Positions 48,397 through 57,518 of a DNA stretch of 64,000 nucleotides are shown one piece after another. This stretch comes from Acidobacteria bacterium Ga0077534 (GTDB taxonomy: Bacteria; Acidobacteriota; Blastocatellia; Pyrinomonadales; Pyrinomonadaceae). The DNA is taken from NCBI GenBank assembly GCA_001464455.1, contig LNEI01000010.1, forward strand, positions 237,757 through 301,756, read 5' to 3'. The stretch's first letter is position 1, and the number at the start of each line of letters is the position of its first letter. The position numbers and the translations under genes were made by a program. The notes under the pieces are model-generated. The model was given only the letters and a program-made list of their open reading frames with translations. It did no database searches and was not told the origin of the DNA.

Positions 48397-49494
48397 ATGA
48401 AGATTCGTGGAAGAATACGCGTCGTCGCGTTATGCACTATCTTATCCTCCCTGGCTTTGCCGACCGTTTTCGCGGTACCGGTTGCTGCCCAGCAGCAGCA
48501 GGAAGGCGTCGCTTTGCAACGCGGTTACCGCACTGGATATTCGGACGGCTACATGGCCGGCTACCGCGACACGATCGACAGCCTGTCGAAGGTATACAAA
48601 CGCCACGGCGATTATTCGAAGGCCGACCGAGCTTACAACAAAGATTACGGAAAACTTGAAGACTATCGCGATGGATACCAGCAGGGATTTGAACAGGGAT
48701 ACGATACCGGCTACGAGCGGCGATCGTTTGAATCGCAACTGCCAAACGGCCTGAAGCGCCGAGGCATCGTGCCGAATGAAAGCCAGTTGGCGTCAAACAC
48801 GAACCAACCGGACATAGCCGTCATAAATAACAGCCCGTCGCAAACCCAAAATCCAAGCTACAGCGACAGCAATACGTCGTCAACACAGACTCAGGGTTCG
48901 GCTCCGGTTGGGATCGAAACGGTCGCTACCAACTACCAGTCGAACAGCACGCCGATCATCATCATTCCGCGTGATACCGAACTGATCCTCGAACTTCAGG
49001 ACGATATAAATACCGAACAGAGCCGCGAAGGTGAGAAATTTACCGCGCGGATCGTGTCGCCGTCCGAGATAGCCGGCGCAACGATCGAGGGCCGCGTTTC
49101 GAAGGTGCTTCGTCCAGGCCGCATCAAACGACGAAGCGAGCTTTCGCTTACGTTCGATCGGATCATCCTCGACGACAATCGCTGGAGTAATTTCGGAGCG
49201 ACGCTTACCGAGGTGCTCGCGGTGAAAGGCGACAACGTAAAAAAAGTTGATAGCGAAGGCACCGCTCAGGGACAGAGTTCGTTGAAAAATGACGCCATCA
49301 AGGTCGGCGGAGCGACGGGAGCCGGAGCCTTGATCGGCGGCGTTGTCGGCGGACCTGTCGGCGTCGCAGTCGGCGCGGGCGTCGGAGCAGCATTTGGTGT
49401 GGGAGCTGTCGTGATCGAACGCGGGAAGCACATCCGTTTGACGCGAAATCAGCAGCTGCGAATCAAGACCGCCTACCAGACCCAGATCCGGTAG
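48397..49494 (+). CDS. Secreted glycine-zipper protein
   Basis: A 365-residue protein with a signal peptide (VFAVPVAAQQQQ). A Tyr/Gly/Asp-rich segment (RGYRTGYSDGYMAGYRD; DGYQQGFEQGYDTGYER) is followed by a Ser/Asn/Gln linker, a beta region (DTELILELQDDINTEQSREG), and a C-terminal glycine zipper (GATGAGALIGGVVGGPVGVA). Glycine zippers insert in membranes; the protein is probably envelope-attached. Not recognised as a named family. Confidence 0.7.
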   Translation: MKIRGRIRVVALCTILSSLALPTVFAVPVAAQQQQEGVALQRGYRTGYSDGYMAGYRDTIDSLSKVYKRHGDYSKADRAYNKDYGKLEDYRDGYQQGFEQGYDTGYERRSFESQLPNGLKRRGIVPNESQLASNTNQPDIAVINNSPSQTQNPSYSDSNTSSTQTQGSAPVGIETVATNYQSNSTPIIIIPRDTELILELQDDINTEQSREGEKFTARIVSPSEIAGATIEGRVSKVLRPGRIKRRSELSLTFDRIILDDNRWSNFGATLTEVLAVKGDNVKKVDSEGTAQGQSSLKNDAIKVGGATGAGALIGGVVGGPVGVAVGAGVGAAFGVGAVVIERGKHIRLTRNQQLRIKTAYQTQIR

Positions 49495-49519
49495 CACTCG
49501 GTGCAAGCCTGAAAAATTT

Positions 49520-49556
49520 GCCACGGCACGGGAGTTTCCCGGCCGTGGCTTTTTTA
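49520..49556 (+). terminator. Rho-independent terminator
   Basis: GCCACGGC and GCCGTGGC pair around an inner CGGGA/TCCCG stem, followed by seven T. Confidence 0.85.
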
Positions 49557-49683
49557 TCTCGATGGCAGGAATGAGCAGATTTATACGAAACCTAACCGAT
49601 GCGGCCGCTTGTACCGGAACACCCTGTCGGATAAACTATTGTGTTGGAAATAAAATCATATTATTAGGATATAACACCAGACA

Positions 49684-50823
49684 ATGAGTACAGCAACAGA
49701 AACAACAGCAGCAGCGGCCGGCCTGAGAGGCGTTGTCGCCGCACAGAGTTCAATTGGTGATGTCAACGGTGAGCAGGGGATACTAATCTATCAGGGCTAC
49801 GACATCCACGATCTCGCGGAGCATTCCACGTTCGAAGAGGTCGTATTTTTGCTTTGGAATGGGCGTTTGCCTAAATCAGATGAGCTTGCGGCCTTAACTG
49901 CCGATCTGCGTGCCAATTACGAAGCTCCGGCCGAGGTGATCGAGATGATGCGGCATTTTCCGAAGGATGCAGATCCGATGGACGTGCTTCGCACCGCAGT
50001 TTCGTCGCTTGATTTTTACGATGATGAATCGCACGGTACCGATCGGGAATCCGCGATGCGTTCGGCGGTGAATATCACCGGCCAGATCGGCACGATCGCG
50101 GCAGCCTGGGACCGAATTCGCAACGGCAACGAGCCGATCGCTCCGGATACGAGCCTTTCGATCGCGGAGAATTTTCTGTACATGCTCCGCGGTGAGAAGG
50201 CGGACGCCGACGAGGCTCGGATGTTCGACATTGCCTTGATCCTGCACGCCGATCACGAGTTGAACGCCTCGACGTTTACGACGCGAGTCGTTTCGGGCAC
50301 GCTTGCAGGCATGTATGGAGCCGTAACTGCTGGTATCGCAGCACTCGCGGGGCCGCTGCACGGTGGTGCGAATACCAACGTGATGAAAATGCTCATCGCC
50401 ATCGACGACCCTGCGAAGATCGACGCCTGGGTGGAGGACGCTCTCGAACACAAGAAAAAGATCATGGGCATCGGCCATGCTGTTTACAAAACAGAAGATC
50501 CTCGTGCCACCTGGCTGCGTAAATTCTCGAAGACAATGGCCGACAAAACCGGTGTCACCAAGTGGTACGAAATGTCGCAGCGTATCGAGCAGTTGATGCT
50601 CGAGAAGAAGGGGATGTATCCGAACGTCGATTTTTACTCGGCCTCGACCTACTACCTGATGGGCATCGCCCTCGATATGTACACGCCGATCTTTGCAGTT
50701 TCGCGTATCTCTGGCTGGACCGGCCACATCCTCGAGCAGTACGCCAACAATAAGCTCATCCGCCCACGAGCAGAATACATTGGCGCACGCGATCTCAAGT
50801 ATGTTCCGATCGACGCGAGGTAA
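49684..50823 (+). CDS. gltA: Citrate synthase
   Basis: Condenses acetyl-CoA with oxaloacetate at the entry of the TCA cycle. It has 379 residues, the short type-I length. Conserved parts: LIYQGYDIHDLA, LHADHELNASTF, AGPLHGGAN, the catalytic His region GIGHAVYKTEDPRA, and the Asp region NVDFYSAS. A 2-methylcitrate synthase cannot be fully excluded. Flanked by terminators, so monocistronic. Confidence 0.95.
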   Translation: MSTATETTAAAAGLRGVVAAQSSIGDVNGEQGILIYQGYDIHDLAEHSTFEEVVFLLWNGRLPKSDELAALTADLRANYEAPAEVIEMMRHFPKDADPMDVLRTAVSSLDFYDDESHGTDRESAMRSAVNITGQIGTIAAAWDRIRNGNEPIAPDTSLSIAENFLYMLRGEKADADEARMFDIALILHADHELNASTFTTRVVSGTLAGMYGAVTAGIAALAGPLHGGANTNVMKMLIAIDDPAKIDAWVEDALEHKKKIMGIGHAVYKTEDPRATWLRKFSKTMADKTGVTKWYEMSQRIEQLMLEKKGMYPNVDFYSASTYYLMGIALDMYTPIFAVSRISGWTGHILEQYANNKLIRPRAEYIGARDLKYVPIDAR

Positions 50824-50849
50824 TTCCTGCCCCGCACGTTTTTAAGAAA

Positions 50850-50878
50850 GCTCATGCAATTTTGCATGGGCTTTTTTC
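50850..50878 (+). terminator. Rho-independent terminator after citrate synthase
   Basis: GCTCATGCAA and TTGCATGGGC pair with one G-T wobble; six T follow at the 3' side. Confidence 0.75.
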
Positions 50879-50887
50879 GTTATAGGT

Positions 50888-51415
50888 ATGGTAATTTATT
50901 TGAAAAAAGCTATGAGAATATTCGCCGCTATCGTCGTTCTAACCCTTGTTTCCGCCGCTGCAAGCTTCGCTCAGACCGTCAATCCGGCCAAGATCAAATT
51001 CAAGGGGGTCGGCCTCGATTCGACCTATGCGCAGGTAGTTAAAGCACTCGGGAAGCCCGAGTCGGAGGAGCCGTCGAAAGAAGAGGGCTGCATCGGCGGC
51101 AGGGAAAAATCGGTGAAATATCCCGGGTTGTCTTTCTATTTTATGGATGGCGACAGCAAGGATAAGAAAACCTTTGAAGTAAAGGCCTTCGAACTGACCG
51201 CTCCGGGTATTCTGGTTTCAGGTATCAAGATCGGCGACACTCCGGCGACCGTCAAGCGAAAATTCGGCCGCAAGTACACCGTGGATAACGACCGCGAAGC
51301 TGGCCAGATAACCTGGCTCTACGCAATGAATGACCGCGACGGGCCGGGTACGACACGTGTCGTTTTCAAGAACGGCAAGGTGTCGATGATCGCCTCGGAC
51401 TTCCTGGTCTGTTAA
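50888..51415 (+). CDS. Secreted hypothetical protein with BamE/SmpA-like repeats
   Basis: A 175-residue protein, signal peptide VVLTLVSAAASFAQ; the start may be the ATG at 50912. Two similar units are visible: IKFKGVGLDSTYAQVVKALG and GIKIGDTPATVKRKFGR, each with a G-x-(D/S)-x-x-x-V-x-x-x-(L/F)-G pattern as in BamE/BLIP-like folds. Two Cys (EGCIGG and the C-terminal Cys) could form a disulphide. Function unknown. Confidence 0.65.
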   Translation: MVIYLKKAMRIFAAIVVLTLVSAAASFAQTVNPAKIKFKGVGLDSTYAQVVKALGKPESEEPSKEEGCIGGREKSVKYPGLSFYFMDGDSKDKKTFEVKAFELTAPGILVSGIKIGDTPATVKRKFGRKYTVDNDREAGQITWLYAMNDRDGPGTTRVVFKNGKVSMIASDFLVC

Positions 51416-51565
51416 CACGCCGACTTCTCGGTATCCACACTATTACGCTTTCTGTGCTTGACAAAAGATTGCACATATGAAACAATATTGCAGTCTCGAG
51501 GCGGCCTGCTTCGTGGAACCCGTTGATCTTTGAAATTTCGAATATGATCCAGCCGTCATAAGGGT

Positions 51566-51795
51566 CGTTCCATTTACCTCTTCGCTTTTCTCGAAGTGGA
51601 ACGAAATTTCCTCGTATTCTCTTTTATGACAACAGTTAGCCGTTCCACTTTCAGCATGCAAGTGGAACGATTGTTTCCACCCGATCCAGGGTGAGACGCT
51701 TGTTAGTGTTTTTGCAAGTGAGACGATTTTTCCCCTGTAAACGATCGATGATAAATGAGATAAGCCGTCTCACTTTCCGCAGCGATGTGAGACGG
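51566..51795. repeat. Array of eight related half-sites in hairpins
   Basis: Type 1: CGTTCCATTT/AAGTGGAACG (51566-51603) and CGTTCCACTT/AAGTGGAACG (51641-51669, perfect 10-bp arms). Type 2: direct GTGAGACG at 51691-51698 and 51718-51725, and the hairpin CCGTCTCAC/GTGAGACGG (51766-51795). The two half-sites differ only by GA versus AG (AAGTGGAACG, AAGTGAGACG). The array lies in a 498-bp gap with no ORF, upstream of the M14 peptidase gene. Confidence 0.8.
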
Positions 51796-51913
51796 TCTTA
51801 GCTGAGTCCTATGAGCATTCGGGTTCGGTTCAGGTATGGTACAATCGCCGTCAGTTCTCAATAAAATCTATTCGAGCGGCCTGACTTGGTCGGCGGCTAA
51901 AGGAGTTGAAGCA

Positions 51914-54907
51914 ATGAAGCGCATTGTATCGTTCTTTCTGTTGTTCGTATTGGCGTATCCCGTCGCGGCTCAGGGCCCAGCGTCAAAGGCAGACGCTAAG
52001 CCGCTGCCAAAATCGAGTGGTGGCAGTGCCAGCCCGGCCCAGCCATTAAACGCGGAATATACAAAGTCGATCCTCGAAAATACCACGGACAAGCAGTTTT
52101 TGACCGAGATCGTTGATCACCTACCTGCTTCGGCGACGGTGCCTAGCCCCGATAAGATCATTGGCTATCCGGTCGGAACGCCTGAGAAACTGACCTACAC
52201 GAAAGACCAGCATCGATACTATCGGGAATTAGAGAAAGCGTCGCCGAGGGTTAAGACCTTCGTTGCTCCGGAGAAAAGCGAGCAGGGCCGTGAACAGCTT
52301 TTGGTCGTCGTCGGCGACGAATCGTCGATCGCGAAGCTCAATAGATACAAAGAGATAACGGCAAAGCTCGCCGACCCGCGGACGATCAACGACGAGATCG
52401 CCAAGACGCTCATCGCCGAAGGGAAGGCGATCTATTGGGCGTCCGGTTCGATCCATTCGACCGAGACCGGGTCGCCCGAAATGCTGATGGAAATGGCGTA
52501 CCGGCTCGCCGTTTCCGAATCGCCGTTCATCCAGGCCATCCGAAAGAACGTGATCGTGATGATCACCCCGACACTCGAGGTCGACGGTCGCGATACGATG
52601 GTCGATCTGTACAAATATCGCAAGGCAAATCCCGGCAAACGTGCTCCGAATCTGATCTATTGGGGTAAATACGTAGCACATGACAACAATCGCGACTCGA
52701 TGGGAATGGCACTCGCCCTGACCCGGAACCAGATGTCGCAGTTCCTCGAATATCATCCGACCGTTCTGCACGACCTGCACGAGTCCGTACCGTTTCTCTA
52801 TACTTCGACCGGAACCGGGCCTTACAATGCGTGGCTCGACCCGATCGTCGTCAACGAATGGCAGGACCTTGCGTATCACGAGGTTGAGGAGATGACGAAA
52901 CGGGGTGTTCCGGGCGTTTGGACCCACGGGTTCTATGACGGCTGGGCACCGAACTACATGTTTTATGTCGCGAACGGGCACAACTCGATAGGGCGTTTCT
53001 ACGAAACATACGGAAACGGCGGAGCCGACACGCAGGACCGCGTCGTCGGGCCGCAGTCGAACCGAGACTGGTTCCGCCCGAATCCGCCGCTGCCACGCGT
53101 GAGGTGGTCGTTGCGAAACAATGTCAATCTCCAGCAGAGTGCGATCCTGATCGCAATGAACTATGTTGCCCAGAATAAGGACAAGTTTCTCAATAATTTC
53201 TATCTGAAAAGTAAGCGATCGGTAGCAAAGGCAAAGACAGAAGGCCCGGCCGCGTACGTTCTGCCGGCATCGGATACCCGTCCGACCGAGGCCGCAGATC
53301 TGGTCAACCTATTAAAGATGCAGGGCTGCGAGGTCCATCGGCTTAGCTCGGACATCGAGACCAAAGAAGGGAAGTTCCCCGCCGGCAGTTATGTGGTCCG
53401 CATGGACCAGCCGTATTCGCGTATGGCAGATATGCTGCTTGACACACAGTACTACAATGTCAACGATCCTCGCCCCTACGACGATACAGGATGGACGCTC
53501 GGGCCGCTTCGAAATGTGAAAACAGTTCGTGTAAAAGACGAGAAGATCCTCGATGCTTCGATGTCAATTATCAATGGGCCGGCAAAGGTGACTGGCAAGG
53601 TCGACGGCAACGGAGTAGCGGGCTGGGTTGTCAATCATACCGGCGAAAGTGCGGTTGCTCAGCTTCGATATCGGCTGAAAGATGTTAAGTTCTCGGCGGC
53701 ACAAGCGCCATTTAAGGTCGGCGATAAGAATTTCAACGCTGGTTCGTATTTGATCAAGGCTGAAGGGAATCCGGCAGATGCCGGTTCTCGTGTTGCCAAA
53801 GAGATCGTTGAGCTTGGACTTACCGCAACCGCCGTCGATAAGATGCCGGAGGTCGCTAACCACTCGGTTTCGACCCCGCGCATCGCACTTGTCCACACTT
53901 GGATAAACACGCAAAACGAAGGCTGGTACCGGATCGAGCTTGACCGGCTTGGTATTCCTTACGACTACATATCTGACCAGGTCCTGGCACGCACGCCAAA
54001 CCTTCGGGATCGTTGGGATGTGATCATTTTTGGCCCGGTCGGCGGCAATGCTCAAACGATCGTTCGGGGCACTCCAAAGCTGAGCGAAAATGAGGCTCCG
54101 ATCCCTTGGAAGTCTAGCGATCTGACACCAAATATGGGCCTTTCGCCTGACCAGACTGACGATATCCGTGGCGGTATGGGCATCCAGGGAGTAGCGAATC
54201 TAAATAGGTTTATCGAGGGCGGCGGCTTGTTTGTGACGATCACAGGGAACGCTTCGATACCGATCGATTTTGGTATTACGACCGGAGTTGCGATTCAGAA
54301 TGCTAATCAGTTGAACGTGCGGGGTTCGGTGATCAATGCAACATTCAGCGATCGACGGAGCCCGATCGCCTATGGTTACGACGAAACTCTGGCAGTTTAT
54401 TTCAATCAGGCGCCTCTGTTCCAGGTCGGAGCGGGTGGCGGACCTGGCGGCGGCGGACAAGGCCCGGGCGGCGGCGCCGGAGCAGGCCGGCCAACCGGAC
54501 GCGGCTCGCTGACCGATCCTGATGTCGTTCAAGGGAGGCGTCCTCCCGAACCGGCTGCGCCCGGTGGTGGTGGCGGCGGTCTTGGCCAGGGCCAGCCTCA
54601 GCTTCCGCTATCAGCCCAGCCACGTGTTGTATTGCGGTTTGCTGCGGAGCGTGAGCTTCTGGTGAGCGGAATGCTCGCGGGCGGGAGCGAACTAGCAAAT
54701 CGTCCTGCAGTGGTCGACGTACCGGTCGGGAAAGGCCATGTTGTAATGTTCGCCAACAACCCGATGTGGCGCCATCAAACGCACGGCAGCTTCTCACTTC
54801 TGTTCAATGCCATACTGCACTACGACAATCTGGGTGTTGGACGCGGTCAACCGGGGCAGGCACGGCCGGCCGGTGACGACGAAGAGGTCTTTGACGATCA
54901 ACAATAG
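51914..54907 (+). CDS. Secreted M14 zinc carboxypeptidase-like protein
   Basis: A 997-residue protein; AAAGGAG precedes the ATG at 51914, which starts a signal peptide (FFLLFVLAYPVAAQ). The M14 zinc motif HSTETGSPE (HxxE) is followed by HDLHESVPF, which supplies the second His. A long C-terminal region contains a Gly-rich linker (GAGGGPGGGGQGPGGGAGAG). It probably degrades peptides or modifies cell-wall peptides outside the cytoplasm. A terminal beta-rich domain ends in an acidic tail. Confidence 0.87.
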   Translation: MKRIVSFFLLFVLAYPVAAQGPASKADAKPLPKSSGGSASPAQPLNAEYTKSILENTTDKQFLTEIVDHLPASATVPSPDKIIGYPVGTPEKLTYTKDQHRYYRELEKASPRVKTFVAPEKSEQGREQLLVVVGDESSIAKLNRYKEITAKLADPRTINDEIAKTLIAEGKAIYWASGSIHSTETGSPEMLMEMAYRLAVSESPFIQAIRKNVIVMITPTLEVDGRDTMVDLYKYRKANPGKRAPNLIYWGKYVAHDNNRDSMGMALALTRNQMSQFLEYHPTVLHDLHESVPFLYTSTGTGPYNAWLDPIVVNEWQDLAYHEVEEMTKRGVPGVWTHGFYDGWAPNYMFYVANGHNSIGRFYETYGNGGADTQDRVVGPQSNRDWFRPNPPLPRVRWSLRNNVNLQQSAILIAMNYVAQNKDKFLNNFYLKSKRSVAKAKTEGPAAYVLPASDTRPTEAADLVNLLKMQGCEVHRLSSDIETKEGKFPAGSYVVRMDQPYSRMADMLLDTQYYNVNDPRPYDDTGWTLGPLRNVKTVRVKDEKILDASMSIINGPAKVTGKVDGNGVAGWVVNHTGESAVAQLRYRLKDVKFSAAQAPFKVGDKNFNAGSYLIKAEGNPADAGSRVAKEIVELGLTATAVDKMPEVANHSVSTPRIALVHTWINTQNEGWYRIELDRLGIPYDYISDQVLARTPNLRDRWDVIIFGPVGGNAQTIVRGTPKLSENEAPIPWKSSDLTPNMGLSPDQTDDIRGGMGIQGVANLNRFIEGGGLFVTITGNASIPIDFGITTGVAIQNANQLNVRGSVINATFSDRRSPIAYGYDETLAVYFNQAPLFQVGAGGGPGGGGQGPGGGAGAGRPTGRGSLTDPDVVQGRRPPEPAAPGGGGGGLGQGQPQLPLSAQPRVVLRFAAERELLVSGMLAGGSELANRPAVVDVPVGKGHVVMFANNPMWRHQTHGSFSLLFNAILHYDNLGVGRGQPGQARPAGDDEEVFDDQQ

Positions 54908-54920
54908 ATGAGCTGCTCAC

Positions 54921-54949
54921 TGAAACAAACGACGCTGTTCATCGTATAA
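54921..54949 (+). promoter_or_regulatory. Putative promoter of the prolyl oligopeptidase gene
   Basis: A perfect TATAAT (54944-54949) has GAAACA at a 17-base spacing as a weak -35. The ATG follows 34 bases later. Confidence 0.45.
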
Positions 54950-54983
54950 TTTGAAGCACATTAATATCCATGGAGATTTTCGA

Positions 54984-57113
54984 ATGAAAGATCGTGTTCT
55001 GTCCTTCGCGTTTTTGTTTATCGTTATTATTATCGGCAAGTACGTGATCGTTGCTCAAGATATGAAACCACCAGTCGCCAAGAAGGTGCCGAGCGTTCTC
55101 AAGATGCACGGCTACGAACTTACTGATAACTATGCCTGGATGCGTGACCGCAACAAGGATAAAGATCCCGCGATCATTGATTATTTGACCGCCGAGAATA
55201 AGTACGTCGATTCTGTGATGGGCAAGCATCAAGGCCTCGTCGACACTTTGTACAAGGAAATGCTCGGCCGCATCAAGCAGACCGACCTGAGCGTTCCGAC
55301 TCGCATCGGAGACTGGTGGTATTTCAATAAGACAGAGGAAGGAAAGCAGTACGCGACATACCTTCGAAGCAAAACGCGAGATGGGGCCAATCCCGAGGTG
55401 CTTCTCGATGTAAACGAGATGGCCAAGGGCTTTAAGTACTTCGCTGTCGGAGCCTTTGAGATCAGCGATGACGGAAACATGCTGGCTTACGCAACGGATA
55501 CGACCGGCTATCGTCAATACACACTTCAGTTCAAGGATCTTAAGACGGGTAAGCTTTTGCCAGCTCGGATCGACCGCGTAACCTCGACCGAATGGTCGCC
55601 CGATGGAAAGTATTTCTTTTATGGCCAGGAAGACGATGTCTCGAAACGCAGCGACAAGATCTACCGTCACGTAGTCGGATCGACCGGTCCGGATACGCTG
55701 CTATTTGAAGAAAAGGATGTTCTTTTCAATTCCGGCATTGGTCGTTCGCGTGACAAGAAAATGTTCTTCATCCAGTCAGGTGCAGCGACGATGAGCGAGT
55801 TCCGCTATTTATCCGCGGACAATCCGCTCGGCGAATGGAAGGTGCTGAGCCCGCGACGTGAGAATCATGAGTATTCGGCCACCTATGATATGGGCGAATT
55901 CTACATTCTGACGAACAAGGATGCCGAGAATTTCAAGGTAATGCGTGCACCGGCAAGCGATCCGTCTGAAGCGAACTGGAAAGATTTCATCGCACACAAT
56001 CCCGCGATCAAGGTTGAAAATATCAGCTTTTTCAAGGACTACGCTGTTGTTTCTGAACTCGAAAATGGTCTGGAGTATCTGCGGGTCATGGATCGTAAAA
56101 CTCGTCGAGCCGACATGCGTATCCCGACGGCCGAAAGCGTTTATACGATGGGCCTTGGCGGCAACCCCGAATATGTGACCGATACAGTGCGATATGGTTA
56201 TTCGTCGATGATCACGCCGCAATCGACCTACGAATTCAATCTCAAGACCCGCCAGAGCGAACTCATCAAGCAGCAGGAGATCCCGAGCGGGCACAACAAA
56301 GATAACTATGAGACGACGCGTGTTTGGGCAACTGCTCGAGACGGTGTAAAAGTTCCGGTTTCGTTGATAATGAAGAAGGGTACGAAGCTCGACGGGAAGG
56401 CTCCGATGCTGCTTTATGCGTATGGTTCGTATGGTGCCTCGATGACGCCGAACTTTTCGACTGCTCGCTTGAGCCTTGTCGATCGCGGGATGATCTACGC
56501 GATCGCGCACATTCGCGGAGGTTCGGAACTTGGAGAAAAATGGCGTCAGGACGGACGCATGTTCAAGAAGATGAACACGTTTCATGATTTCATCGACTCG
56601 GCCAAGTGGCTCATCGGCAACAAATACACTTCGTCAGACAGGCTCGTCATTCAAGGCGGTTCTGCCGGCGGCTTGCTGATGGGCGTGGTGGTCAATCAGT
56701 CACCCGAAACTTTCAAGGCGGCGATCTCGCAGGTGCCATTCGTTGATGTGATGAACACGATGGTCGACGATACGCTCCCGCTCACGACAGGTGAATGGAT
56801 CGAATGGGGAAATCCGCGTGACGATAAGAAAGCCTGGGATTACATGATCTCGTACTCGCCCTACGAGAACGTCAAGGCTCAGAAATACCCGAACATGCTC
56901 ATCGAGGTCTCGCTCAACGACAGCCAGGTCCCGTATTGGGAAGGTGCGAAATGGGCGGCCAAACTCCGTGAGATGAAGACCGACAACAACACGATCCTCC
57001 TCAAAACCAACATGGGAGCCGGACACGGCGGTTCGTCGGGCCGCTACGATCGTCTGAAAGAGGTAGCATTTGAATATGCATATGCTCTCACTCAGGTTGG
57101 TATCACAAAATAA
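54984..57113 (+). CDS. Prolyl oligopeptidase, S9A
   Basis: A 709-residue protein. The ATG at 54984 gives a signal-like helix (FLFIVIIIGKYVIVAQ), so secreted or periplasmic. The N-terminal alpha segment (VLKMHGYELTDNYAWMRDRN) and seven-bladed propeller are typical of S9A. Catalytic triad: GGSAGGLLMG (~Ser560), Asp ~646 in LNDSQVPYWEG, His ~681 in GAGHGGSSGRYD. It cleaves after proline in peptides up to about 30 residues. Confidence 0.93.
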   Translation: MKDRVLSFAFLFIVIIIGKYVIVAQDMKPPVAKKVPSVLKMHGYELTDNYAWMRDRNKDKDPAIIDYLTAENKYVDSVMGKHQGLVDTLYKEMLGRIKQTDLSVPTRIGDWWYFNKTEEGKQYATYLRSKTRDGANPEVLLDVNEMAKGFKYFAVGAFEISDDGNMLAYATDTTGYRQYTLQFKDLKTGKLLPARIDRVTSTEWSPDGKYFFYGQEDDVSKRSDKIYRHVVGSTGPDTLLFEEKDVLFNSGIGRSRDKKMFFIQSGAATMSEFRYLSADNPLGEWKVLSPRRENHEYSATYDMGEFYILTNKDAENFKVMRAPASDPSEANWKDFIAHNPAIKVENISFFKDYAVVSELENGLEYLRVMDRKTRRADMRIPTAESVYTMGLGGNPEYVTDTVRYGYSSMITPQSTYEFNLKTRQSELIKQQEIPSGHNKDNYETTRVWATARDGVKVPVSLIMKKGTKLDGKAPMLLYAYGSYGASMTPNFSTARLSLVDRGMIYAIAHIRGGSELGEKWRQDGRMFKKMNTFHDFIDSAKWLIGNKYTSSDRLVIQGGSAGGLLMGVVVNQSPETFKAAISQVPFVDVMNTMVDDTLPLTTGEWIEWGNPRDDKKAWDYMISYSPYENVKAQKYPNMLIEVSLNDSQVPYWEGAKWAAKLREMKTDNNTILLKTNMGAGHGGSSGRYDRLKEVAFEYAYALTQVGITK

Positions 57114-57143
57114 CTACGAGTTAAATCTAGTGAGTCTAGAAAG

Positions 57144-57173
57144 GACGTCGGGATCTACCCGACGTCTTTTTTT
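57144..57173 (+). terminator. Rho-independent terminator
   Basis: A perfect 9-bp stem GACGTCGGG/CCCGACGTC, loop ATCTA, then seven T. Confidence 0.9.
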
Positions 57174-57518
57174 CGGTCAATCTGATCGCTCAGTTTCTCA
57201 TCCTGACTGAATGATGGAGCTGTTTTGCTTTTAGGATCACAAACAGAGTCCTTTGATTCCCTATACACAGTCCGGGGCATTGGAAAATCCAGCGGTGGCA
57301 TACGCTTTGCATCGACGGTCAACACATGCGGTCAATATCAGCCTTGGTGTGGACGGATGCCAATTAATGAGATCGAAGAAAAAAATAATGGTATACGAAG
57401 AAAAACTATTGATAATAAACATTGTTTAAGCTAGACTCATTTTTGTCGTTTCTCCTCGGAGTCTCGATCCACCCGTACCACCTCGAGTTTTTGCCGCGTT
57501 CCGCTCAATCCCTTTCTG
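57174..57518. other. Gap of about 345 bp without a recognised gene
   Basis: Only short unconvincing frames. The right part (57375-57425) is A/T-rich and likely holds the promoter of the GGDEF-EAL gene, but no clear -35/-10 pair stands out. No repeat of the families seen elsewhere was found. Confidence 0.5.

Noticed and set aside
51566..51795. Possible CRISPR array
   Set aside because: Spacing between half-sites is irregular, repeats come in two types and mixed orientation, and there are no cas genes.
57225..57434. 69-residue plus-strand frame
   Set aside because: No ribosome site, no signal peptide or composition bias; looks like chance in a gap.
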